Source of the DNA: Clostridium sp.
GTDB taxonomy: Bacteria; Bacteroidota; Bacteroidia; Bacteroidales; Muribaculaceae
Reading direction: 5' to 3'
Length of the DNA stretch: 64,000 nt
Assembly: GCA_023666615.1 (NCBI GenBank)
Contig: JAMPBQ010000001.1
Location: 970,648 to 1,034,647, forward strand
The position numbers and the translations under genes were made by a program. Numbering within the stretch: the first letter of the stretch is position 1; the number at the start of each line of letters is the position of its first letter. Below the pieces are notes generated by a model. The model ran no database searches. It saw nothing but the letters and a program-made list of their open reading frames with translations, and was not told the DNA's origin. This document shows, one piece after another, positions 18,296-25,458 of the stretch.

Positions 18296-20131
18296 TCAAT
18301 CTTTAAGGTTGAAAATAGGGTCTATGGCCGCGCGTATGGCCTTGCGGTAGGCTGTGGCGTCAGAATCGCTCCACTTAATGGAATTACCTGCGCCTGTGCC
18401 GTTGTCGCCCGAATAATATTTTAGGAATAGATTTCTGGTGCAAGCGGGCACGAAAGCGCCAGTCTTTTCGCGTTCGACTATGCACTTTCTTTTGTAGGGG
18501 AAAAGCGCATTCCCGTATCCGCGGTTTGTTGCGGAGTCCAGGAGCGTAAGATTTCCGATGGCGTCTTTGTCGGCCACAGCGTCGTCAGTCTTTATATAAC
18601 TGATATTTACTATTCTATTGTACAAATCAGTATATCGTGATTTCCACATGGGCGATTCTATGCCTTGCTCAAGGCAATCCTTAATTTCATCGGATAGCGA
18701 TGAGAGCTCACTGTGCGCGTCGGCCAGCTCCGTCACCACCTCCGCAGAATATTTTAGCCAATTGTATTGGTCCTCGTTCTTGGCTAGAGGGTTGGTGGTT
18801 TGGGAATCAACATGCTCGATGTCCCATTTTTCATCAACATACCTGTCAAAGGGGAAGCGCAGGTTAAGCTTTGAGTATGTCTCCACATTGAAAAGGAGGA
18901 GAATGCGCGAAATATATGTTTTATTGTTGTTGTAATCAAGCAAGTTGATGGCCTCGGGAAATGGCACGCTCTCTTTGCCACGCTCCTTGCTGTCATTCTT
19001 GATTGGCTTGAATTGGCTTTTTATCAGCTTCTTAAGCTGCAAGACATTGTCTTCCTTTCGCCATTGGCCGCCTTCCTTTTTTCTTTCCGCCTTGGCTTTG
19101 GCCAAAGCATCGCGTATATGGTCAATTTTCACATTGCACTGTGAAAGGAATCCGATGCAATTGTACATTTCCGGGTCAGCGTACCATTGCATGAGCATAT
19201 CGTATATGTCCTTTACGTCGCGCTCCCAAATATCAAGGATTGATTCTTTGTTGTCATATTTATTTTGGAACCATCGGTAGGCGAAATCATCGTCCTTTTC
19301 CTGCGCCCCCTTTGATCGCACAAGGTGGTTGAAGAGAAGGTCGGTGCGGGTGTCGTACTGTGCGTTGCCGCAGTTTATGAAGGCAAAGAAATCGTCACGC
19401 ATGAATTGCCTTTCAATTTCATTCCATTCCATTGAAAGCACTGTCTGCGCGTCGCGGTCGCCGCCTTCGGCGCCTTCGGCGGAAATTATCAGGAGAGCCT
19501 TGATGAGCTCGGAAGGGGTGAGCTTTAGCTTTCCGCGGTTGAGGCGGTTGAATGTAGCGATGGCGCCGGTGTCTGAAGAATCGTCTCCTTCCACTTCATA
19601 CCAAATGAATTTCACGGCTTTGCCCTTTTCCACGCCATATAGGGTGCGGGCCATCAGCTCCAATTCAGCGCTTTTCTTCTCTTTTTTCTTTGTGTCGATC
19701 CACGATTTTATTGTTTCGTCGGCCTTCGCCACATAGTAGCTGTCAAGGTTGGCGTTGGGTTTTGGCGCGCTGAAGTCAAGATTAAGCCTATTGAGATAGT
19801 GGATTTGATAATCAACCTTGGCCTCGCTTGTGCCTTCAGTGATGTATTTTCGCAGGGCGGCAAGAATAAGCTTGAGAGTGGTCAGGCGCTGTTGGCCGTC
19901 AAGCACCTCCCATTTTTTGCCCTCGCCCCTCACCACCAGGGGTTGGAGGTAATATACATTGGAACTGTCATCGTTGGCAAAGTCATGAAGGTCCTTGAGC
20001 AAGTCCTCAACCTGCTTGGGCATCCATCGGTATCCTCTCTGAAAAGAGGGGATGTTGAATATATATGGCTCGTCGACATCGGCGTCAAGAAATTCCGAAA
20101 CAGACCGCGGCGTGAAATTAATGTCTGACAT
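18296..20131 (-). CDS. DUF262-DUF1524 protein, GmrSD-like nuclease (first gene of the pair)
   Basis: The protein has about 611 residues. The DUF262 domain (about 5-260) has IPSFQRGYRW, VLDGQQRLTTLKLILAAL and FNRLNRGKLKLTPSELIKA. The C-terminal third has WDIEHVDSQT (about 425-435) and IGNLTLLDSATNRGYGN, the His-containing HNH-type DUF1524 nuclease region. This is the fused GmrS-GmrD architecture of type IV restriction enzymes that cut modified DNA. I start at ATG 20131 because a minus-strand -7 box TATATTTG at 20159-20166 places the transcript start near 20152, so the frame extension to 20194 cannot be translated from it. It is the first gene of a three-gene minus-strand unit with the second DUF262 gene and fur. 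Confidence 0.88.
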   Translation of the reverse strand: MSDINFTPRSVSEFLDADVDEPYIFNIPSFQRGYRWMPKQVEDLLKDLHDFANDDSSNVYYLQPLVVRGEGKKWEVLDGQQRLTTLKLILAALRKYITEGTSEAKVDYQIHYLNRLNLDFSAPKPNANLDSYYVAKADETIKSWIDTKKKEKKSAELELMARTLYGVEKGKAVKFIWYEVEGDDSSDTGAIATFNRLNRGKLKLTPSELIKALLIISAEGAEGGDRDAQTVLSMEWNEIERQFMRDDFFAFINCGNAQYDTRTDLLFNHLVRSKGAQEKDDDFAYRWFQNKYDNKESILDIWERDVKDIYDMLMQWYADPEMYNCIGFLSQCNVKIDHIRDALAKAKAERKKEGGQWRKEDNVLQLKKLIKSQFKPIKNDSKERGKESVPFPEAINLLDYNNNKTYISRILLLFNVETYSKLNLRFPFDRYVDEKWDIEHVDSQTTNPLAKNEDQYNWLKYSAEVVTELADAHSELSSLSDEIKDCLEQGIESPMWKSRYTDLYNRIVNISYIKTDDAVADKDAIGNLTLLDSATNRGYGNALFPYKRKCIVEREKTGAFVPACTRNLFLKYYSGDNGTGAGNSIKWSDSDATAYRKAIRAAIDPIFNLKD

Positions 20132-20275
20132 ATTGGCTAAACTTTTCTTTTCTAAACGCAAATATAATGTTTTTTCGCGATAAACTTGCCGCAAGGGCGA
20201 ACCTTTTTGCCGAAAAGATTGTTTAATGGTTGAATCTAACGCTTATATGTCAAACTTTTCACCCTATATCATACA

Positions 20276-20545
20276 ATGACATCAACCACCACTGCAGAGC
20301 CAGCGCACAAAAATTTCCTCGGATTCCATCTGAGGGATATCGACAATTCCACGGTGCGAGCACTTTTGGAGCGATTCGCCAACGCAACATGCCAATGCAT
20401 AGGGGCTCCGCTGAAGGTAATAGACACCAAGCTGTTTGGCGACGGCGACGCGTCGATGATGTGCCAATGCCCGGTGTGCAACCGCATTCACATGTACGGC
20501 TGCCACATCGCCGACGGGCAAATGAATTTCATGAAAGTGAACTAA
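20276..20545 (+). CDS. Small Cys-rich hypothetical protein
   Basis: This 89-residue protein is not recognised. Its C-terminal half has six Cys and several His residues: CQCIG, then CQCPVCNRIHMYGCH, which could bind zinc or another metal. It is divergent from the DUF262 operon and 22 bases ahead of the DUF4332 gene, with which it probably forms a two-gene transcript ending at the terminator at 20993-21028. Homology to a ribbon-type zinc protein is possible but not shown. Confidence 0.6.
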   Translation: MTSTTTAEPAHKNFLGFHLRDIDNSTVRALLERFANATCQCIGAPLKVIDTKLFGDGDASMMCQCPVCNRIHMYGCHIADGQMNFMKVN

Positions 20546-20567
20546 GAAACACTAATACATCAAAGAT

Positions 20568-20975
20568 ATGGCTTACAAGATTGAACAAATTGAGGGCATC
20601 GGACAAAGCTACGCCGATAAGCTGCGCGCGGCGGGAGTAGAAACCACAGAGCAACTGCTGGAGAAATGCGCGGGCAAAAAGGGCCGCGCTGAATTGGCAG
20701 AGGCCACCGGCATAAGCGAGAAGCTTATCCTTAAATGGACCAACCATGCCGACCTTTTCCGCATCAAGGGCGTGGCCGGGCAGTTCGCCGAGCTTCTTGA
20801 GGCCGCCGGAGTGGACACCGTGAAGGAATTTCGCCACCGCGTGGCTGAAAACCTGCAGCCCAAGCTGGTGGAGGTGAACGAGGCGAAGAACCTGTGCAAC
20901 CGCGTGCCCTCAGTGGCCGAGGTGCAGAAGATGATCGACCAGGCCAAGGAGCTTGAGCCGATGGTGACTTACTGA
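20568..20975 (+). CDS. DUF4332 helix-hairpin-helix protein
   Basis: The 135-residue protein has two helix-hairpin-helix-like units: IEQIEGIGQSYADKLRAAGV (residues 5-24) and LFRIKGVAGQFAELLEAAGV (about 63-82), characteristic of the DUF4332 family. Such units usually bind DNA backbone or protein without base specificity. The exact role is unknown. It follows the Cys-rich gene by 22 bases and ends at a good terminator. Confidence 0.85.
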   Translation: MAYKIEQIEGIGQSYADKLRAAGVETTEQLLEKCAGKKGRAELAEATGISEKLILKWTNHADLFRIKGVAGQFAELLEAAGVDTVKEFRHRVAENLQPKLVEVNEAKNLCNRVPSVAEVQKMIDQAKELEPMVTY

Positions 20976-20992
20976 TTATGCAAACTTAAGGT

Positions 20993-21028
20993 TGGAGGCG
21001 GCCAAAATCGGTCGCCTCCATTTTTTTT
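20993..21028 (+). terminator. Rho-independent terminator after the DUF4332 gene
   Basis: Arms GGAGGCGGCC and GGTCGCCTCC with a six-base loop (one G-T pair) are followed by a nine-base T run. It insulates the oxalate operon from upstream transcription. Confidence 0.88.
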
Positions 21029-21149
21029 GCTTAAATTTTAAAATTTTATCAACCTTTTTAGCGCGAGGGTTGTTATAATGATGTCCTTTTAAGGCACAGA
21101 GGCGAAATATAATCAACATAAAATACAGATCTTTTTAAATCAGACAACT

Positions 21150-22472
21150 ATGAACACAGCACCTTTGCAGGGCATCAAGGTAATCGACTTCACAGAAGTC
21201 CAGTCAGGCCCTTCATGTACTCAAATGCTCGCATGGCTTGGAGCAGACGTAATCAAGATCGAGCGCCCAGGAGTAGGCGACGCCACCCGTAAGGAACTTC
21301 AGTTCGACCCTAACCTCCCGAGCTATTACTATCTGCAGCTCAACAGCAACAAGAAATCGCTCACGCTCAACGCCAAGACTCCTGACGGCAAGGCCATTCT
21401 GACCAAGCTCCTCCAGGATTGCGACATATTCGTGGAAAACCTCCACCCGGGAGCAATGGACAAGCTGGGATTCAGCTGGGATGTGGTGCATAAGCTTAAT
21501 CCGAAGTGCATCTACGGCACAATCAAGGGCTTCCCCCTCTCATCGAAATATAAGGACTTGAAGGCTTACGAGCCGGTTGCACAGGTGACCGCAGCCGCAG
21601 CGTCGACCACGGGATGGTTCGACGGCGAATACAACATACCTACGCAGTCAGGCGCCGCCCTTGGCGACTCCAACACCGGCATGCACCTTCTGATAGGCCT
21701 TTTGGCCGCGCTGCAGCAGCGCAACAAGACCGGCGAAGGATGCTATGTTTATCAGTCAATGCACAACGCATGCCTCAACCTCTGCCGCATCAAGACGCGT
21801 GACCAGCTCACCCTCGACAAGATTGGCTATCTGACCCAATTCCCGCAGTACCCCAACGGAAAATTCGGTGACTGCGTGCCCCGCTCGGGCAACACCGAAG
21901 GCGGCGGCGTGCTGGGCTGGACCTACAAGTGCAAGCCTTCAGGCGGCTATGATTCGGAAGTCGACGCCAACAACTACGTCTACATCATTCTGCAGCGAGG
22001 CGCCAAGGACTTTGAGCTCGCTTGCCAGGCCATGGGATTCCAGGATTGGCTCACCAACCCCGACTTCAACACTGCCGACGCCCGCGATCGCCACAAGCAA
22101 GAGATTTATGCCCGCATAGGCGCATGGACAGCCGACAAGACCAAATATGAAGTGACAGAACTTTTGGGCAAGTACGGCGTGCCCGTTGGCCCGGTGCTTT
22201 CAACCAAGGAGGTTATGACCGATGAATCTCTGTATGACGGCAACACTCTGGTTAAGATCAACCAGGGCGGAAAGATTGGCGAGTTCGTGACTGTGGGCTG
22301 CCCGTTCACGATGAGCAACTACCAGCCTACCTACGGCCCGGCTCCTGAGCTCGGCGGCAACACCGACGAAGTGCTGAAGGCTTACGGCTATACCGACGAC
22401 CAGATTGCGGAATTCGCGAAGAACGGCACCACCGAGCCCCTTCCCAAGCCCGCGGCAACGGCAGCGAAGTAA
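21150..22472 (+). CDS. frc: Formyl-CoA:oxalate CoA-transferase
   Basis: This class III CoA-transferase moves CoA from formyl-CoA to oxalate, giving oxalyl-CoA and formate, the first step of oxalate catabolism. The 440-residue length fits the family. The N-terminal GIKVIDFTEVQSGPSCTQML and GADVIKIERPG blocks are typical. QSGAALGDSNTGMH (about 169-182) contains the catalytic Asp region known from the Oxalobacter enzyme. The next gene is oxc, 100 bases downstream. No Bacteroidetes -7/-33 promoter is obvious in 21029-21149. Confidence 0.95.
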   Translation: MNTAPLQGIKVIDFTEVQSGPSCTQMLAWLGADVIKIERPGVGDATRKELQFDPNLPSYYYLQLNSNKKSLTLNAKTPDGKAILTKLLQDCDIFVENLHPGAMDKLGFSWDVVHKLNPKCIYGTIKGFPLSSKYKDLKAYEPVAQVTAAAASTTGWFDGEYNIPTQSGAALGDSNTGMHLLIGLLAALQQRNKTGEGCYVYQSMHNACLNLCRIKTRDQLTLDKIGYLTQFPQYPNGKFGDCVPRSGNTEGGGVLGWTYKCKPSGGYDSEVDANNYVYIILQRGAKDFELACQAMGFQDWLTNPDFNTADARDRHKQEIYARIGAWTADKTKYEVTELLGKYGVPVGPVLSTKEVMTDESLYDGNTLVKINQGGKIGEFVTVGCPFTMSNYQPTYGPAPELGGNTDEVLKAYGYTDDQIAEFAKNGTTEPLPKPAATAAK

Positions 22473-22485
22473 AAGATTTTAGTTC

Positions 22486-22531
22486 TTAGTTGTTAGTTTT
22501 TAGTTCAAAATAACTAAAGGCTAACAACTAA
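22486..22531 (+). repeat. Imperfect inverted repeat between frc and oxc
   Basis: TTAGTTGTTAGTTTTTAGTT and AACTAAAGGCTAACAACTAA pair imperfectly around a 6-base loop, with further AACAACT copies nearby. It could be an mRNA stabilising or processing hairpin in the intercistronic region; it lacks a T tract. Confidence 0.45.
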
Positions 22532-22572
22532 TAGCCAACAACCAACAACTATTAATCAAAATCAAAGAAATT

Positions 22573-24312
22573 ATGGCTACAACCACCCCGGCAGCGCAGC
22601 AGACTGCACCTAAATTTCCCAATCAAGTGACCGGCATGTACATCCTTGCCCGCGCGCTAAAGAGAATCGGAATTGAAAACGTATATGGCCTTGTGGGCAT
22701 ACCAATCACCGAGGCTGGCTACCTTGTGCAAGGGCAAGGCATCAGATTCGTGGGATTCCGCTTTGAGCAGCAGGCAGGCATGGCCGCCGCCACTGAGGGC
22801 TATCTTACAAAGAAGCCCGGCGTGCTTATGACCGTTTCATCCTTGGGATTCATCAATGGACTTTCGGCAACAGCCAACGCTACGGTCAATTGCTACCCAA
22901 TGATTCAGATTTCAGGCGCCTCTGACGCCCATATGGTGGACATGAACATGGGCACATACGAGCAGCTTGACCAGTTCAATACGGCCAAGCCTCTGGTGAA
23001 GGCCGCATTCAGGTGCTACCACGCCAGCGATATCCCGTCGGCCGTGAACAGGGCTTACCGCGCAGCGGTAAGCGGACGCCCCGGCGGCGTATACATTGAC
23101 ATGACCACTCCGGCGCTCGGAGAAATCATGGATGCCGACGAGGCAGAGAAGCTGTTCTATGATCCCGTAGACCTCTATACCCCCGTCGCCCCCAACCAGG
23201 CATCTGTTGACAGGGCTGTTGAGATTCTTACGTCGGCCAAGCGTCCGGCCATCCTTCTTGGTAAGGGAGCCGCTTACTCGCAGATCGACGACAAGATTAA
23301 GATGCTGATTGAGAAATACTCCATTCCTTATCTGCCAATGTCGATGGCAAAGGGCTTGATGCCTGACGACGGACCTCTCAGCGCCCTGTCATGCCGCTCA
23401 ACCATCATGAAGGAGGCTGATGTGGTGATGATCATCGGCGCAAGGCTCAACTGGATGCTTTCATTCGGCAAGGGCAAATGGAATCAGGATATGAAGTTCA
23501 TCCAAGTGGACGTAGAGCCGCAGGAAATCGACGTGAATCGCCCGATAGCGGCTCCTGTCGTAGGCGACATGGGCTTGGCCCTCGACGCCATCCTCGCCGC
23601 AATGGAAGGCAAGAAGATGCAGGCCGATCCGGCATGGGTGGCTTCGCTTCAGGCTGAAACGAAGGTGAAGAACCAGAAATTCGCCGCTCGCCTGCAAGAG
23701 AACGCCGCTGCAATGCCTATGAACCACTGGACGGCTCTGAACGTGCTTAAACCCCTTGTGGAAGGCAATTCCGACCTTATCCTTATCAACGAAGGCGCCA
23801 ATACGCTTGACGATACCCGCGACGCCATCAACATGTCTCTCCCCCGCAGGCGCGTGGACTGCGCCACCTGGGCCATCATGGGCATGGGCATGGGATCATG
23901 CATCGGCGCCACTGTGGCCACCGGCCGTCCCGTCGCCGCCATTATGGGTGATTCCGCGTTTGGATTCTCAGGCATGGAATTTTCCACCGCATGCCGCTTC
24001 AAGCTGCCTATCACCGTGGTTATTTTCAACAACGGCGGCATCTACAACGGCATAGGCAAGCCAATGGACAACACCACCGACCCCGCGCCCACAACGCTTG
24101 ACATCAATGCCCGCTACGACAAGATGGCAGAGGCGTTCGGTGGAGTAGGCTACTACGTAACCACTCCTGACGAGCTGAAGGCGGCCTTCACTGAAGCCGT
24201 TGCATCGAAGAAGACATGCTTGATCAACGTTCAGCTTGCCGCGAACTCGGGCGAGGAGAGCGGACACATCGGATACTTGAATCCCGCTCCTCTTCAGGAC
24301 ATCACCGTTTAA
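22573..24312 (+). CDS. oxc: Oxalyl-CoA decarboxylase
   Basis: This thiamine diphosphate enzyme converts oxalyl-CoA to formyl-CoA and CO2, consuming a proton. The 579-residue protein has the N-terminal Pyr domain with GLVGIPITEAGY and the catalytic Glu segment RFEQQAGMAAATEGYL, the middle domain, and the C-terminal PP domain with the ThDP motif GDSAFGFSGMEFSTACRFKL (Gly-Asp-Ser then 20-odd residues to NNGGIYNG). It lies between frc and an AEC carrier gene, as in enterobacterial frc-oxc-yfdV clusters. The leader holds several short AACAACT-type repeats. Confidence 0.96.
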   Translation: MATTTPAAQQTAPKFPNQVTGMYILARALKRIGIENVYGLVGIPITEAGYLVQGQGIRFVGFRFEQQAGMAAATEGYLTKKPGVLMTVSSLGFINGLSATANATVNCYPMIQISGASDAHMVDMNMGTYEQLDQFNTAKPLVKAAFRCYHASDIPSAVNRAYRAAVSGRPGGVYIDMTTPALGEIMDADEAEKLFYDPVDLYTPVAPNQASVDRAVEILTSAKRPAILLGKGAAYSQIDDKIKMLIEKYSIPYLPMSMAKGLMPDDGPLSALSCRSTIMKEADVVMIIGARLNWMLSFGKGKWNQDMKFIQVDVEPQEIDVNRPIAAPVVGDMGLALDAILAAMEGKKMQADPAWVASLQAETKVKNQKFAARLQENAAAMPMNHWTALNVLKPLVEGNSDLILINEGANTLDDTRDAINMSLPRRRVDCATWAIMGMGMGSCIGATVATGRPVAAIMGDSAFGFSGMEFSTACRFKLPITVVIFNNGGIYNGIGKPMDNTTDPAPTTLDINARYDKMAEAFGGVGYYVTTPDELKAAFTEAVASKKTCLINVQLAANSGEESGHIGYLNPAPLQDITV

Positions 24313-24333
24313 TTCGGGAATCAAAGCATAACG

Positions 24334-24382
24334 GGGCGTGCCCCATAGGCGCGTTAGGCTGCGCCTGGGGCACGCCCTTTTT
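24334..24382 (+). terminator. Terminator or attenuator between oxc and the AEC carrier gene
   Basis: Long arms (GGGCGTGCCCC...GGCGC with GCGCC...GGGGCACGCCC) and an apical loop are followed by TTTTT. It would lower transcription of the carrier relative to frc-oxc unless relieved. Confidence 0.85.
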
Positions 24383-24413
24383 ACATGTAAGTTCAACTAT
24401 TAATACCTAATTT

Positions 24414-25391
24414 ATGGAACACATTATCTTATACGCGATTGTCCCGATCGTAGTGGTGATGTTGGCAGGCTACATCGCAGGCAAAAAAGGAGCCTTCACA
24501 GGCGATGACGCAAAGAAATTCAACAAGGTGGTGCTCGATTTCGCATTGCCGGCAGCCTTGTTCGTCAGCATTATGAGCGCCAACAGGCATATGCTTGAGG
24601 AAGACATAAAGCTGCTGGTTGTGTCTACGATTGCGATCATGGGCTGCTTTATGGCGGTTTACTTCATTTTCGCGAAATGCTTCAAAGGCAATAATGGGGC
24701 CGATGGAGCGATTGCGGCCTTGATCAATGGTTCGCCCACAATCGGCTTCCTCGGATTCGCCGTGCTGGAGCCTATCTTTGGCGTGAACCCTAAAGTGGCG
24801 CTTGTAGTGGCCATCGTGGGCATCGTTGTCAATGCCATCGGCATACCTGTCGGCCTTTCGCTTCTCGATTCTTCAATGGCCAACAAGCCGGGGCAAAAGA
24901 AGCAAAGCGCGTGGAAACCCGTGATCAACGCCCTTAAGCAGCCTGTGGCTTGGGCGCCTATCCTCGCTGTCGTTCTTGTGCTCATAGGCGTGAAATGGCC
25001 TGAATGGGCAAGTCCTTCTTTCAACCTTATGGCAAAGGCCAACGCATCCATGGCCGTATTCTCAGCGGGCATTACCCTTTCGTCAATCAAGGTGGATATC
25101 AACTGGCAGGCGGTGCTTGGCTCAATCCTGAAGCTGTTTGTCATGCCTGCGGTGGCATTGGTGCTTGGCCTTCTATTCAAGATGGAGACCGCCAACCTGT
25201 ACATGCTGGTTGTTTCCTGCGCTCTCCCGCCGGCATTCTCGGGCATTATCATAGCTGATGAAAATGATACGTATGTGGCCACGGGCACATCGTCGCTGAC
25301 ATTGAGCGTCATTCTCTTCATTGTCACGTGCCCGCTGTGGTTATGGATCACCCAGCTCGTAGCCGGCCCGTGCCCCGGATTGCATATTTGA
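24414..25391 (+). CDS. AEC-family carrier (YfdV-like), probable oxalate/formate carrier
   Basis: This 325-residue membrane protein has about ten helices in two repeats of five, with the AEC-type motifs LDFALPAALFVSI (about 42-54) and INGSPTIGFLGFAVLEPIFG (about 106-125). Enterobacterial yfdV, also an AEC carrier, lies in the frc-oxc cluster, so transport of oxalate or formate is a reasonable inference, but AEC carriers transport varied anions and the substrate is unproved. It starts 32 bases after a strong terminator-like hairpin and is followed by another terminator at 25411-25446. Confidence 0.85.
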   Translation: MEHIILYAIVPIVVVMLAGYIAGKKGAFTGDDAKKFNKVVLDFALPAALFVSIMSANRHMLEEDIKLLVVSTIAIMGCFMAVYFIFAKCFKGNNGADGAIAALINGSPTIGFLGFAVLEPIFGVNPKVALVVAIVGIVVNAIGIPVGLSLLDSSMANKPGQKKQSAWKPVINALKQPVAWAPILAVVLVLIGVKWPEWASPSFNLMAKANASMAVFSAGITLSSIKVDINWQAVLGSILKLFVMPAVALVLGLLFKMETANLYMLVVSCALPPAFSGIIIADENDTYVATGTSSLTLSVILFIVTCPLWLWITQLVAGPCPGLHI

Positions 25392-25410
25392 TTTTAATGA
25401 AGTTTAGTTA

Positions 25411-25446
25411 TGGGCAATTGGCTTAGTGGTTGATTGCCCATTTTTT
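25411..25446 (+). terminator. Terminator immediately before nifJ
   Basis: TGGGCAAT and ATTGCCCA pair around 14 bases and run into TTTTTT. The nifJ start codon is only 13 bases further, so the T tract abuts the nifJ ribosome binding region; it also rules out the frame extension of nifJ to GTG 25426. Confidence 0.8.
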
Positions 25447-25458
25447 AGATTAAAAGGA

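Noticed and set aside
20230..20640. 136-residue frame over the two small genes
   Set aside because: It crosses the stop of the Cys-rich gene and the start of the DUF4332 gene in another frame and shows no family likeness; the two smaller genes fit better.
21029..21149. Sigma-70-like TATAAT promoter for frc near 21072
   Set aside because: The motif is a poor match for Bacteroidetes promoters and has no clear upstream element, so I did not list it.
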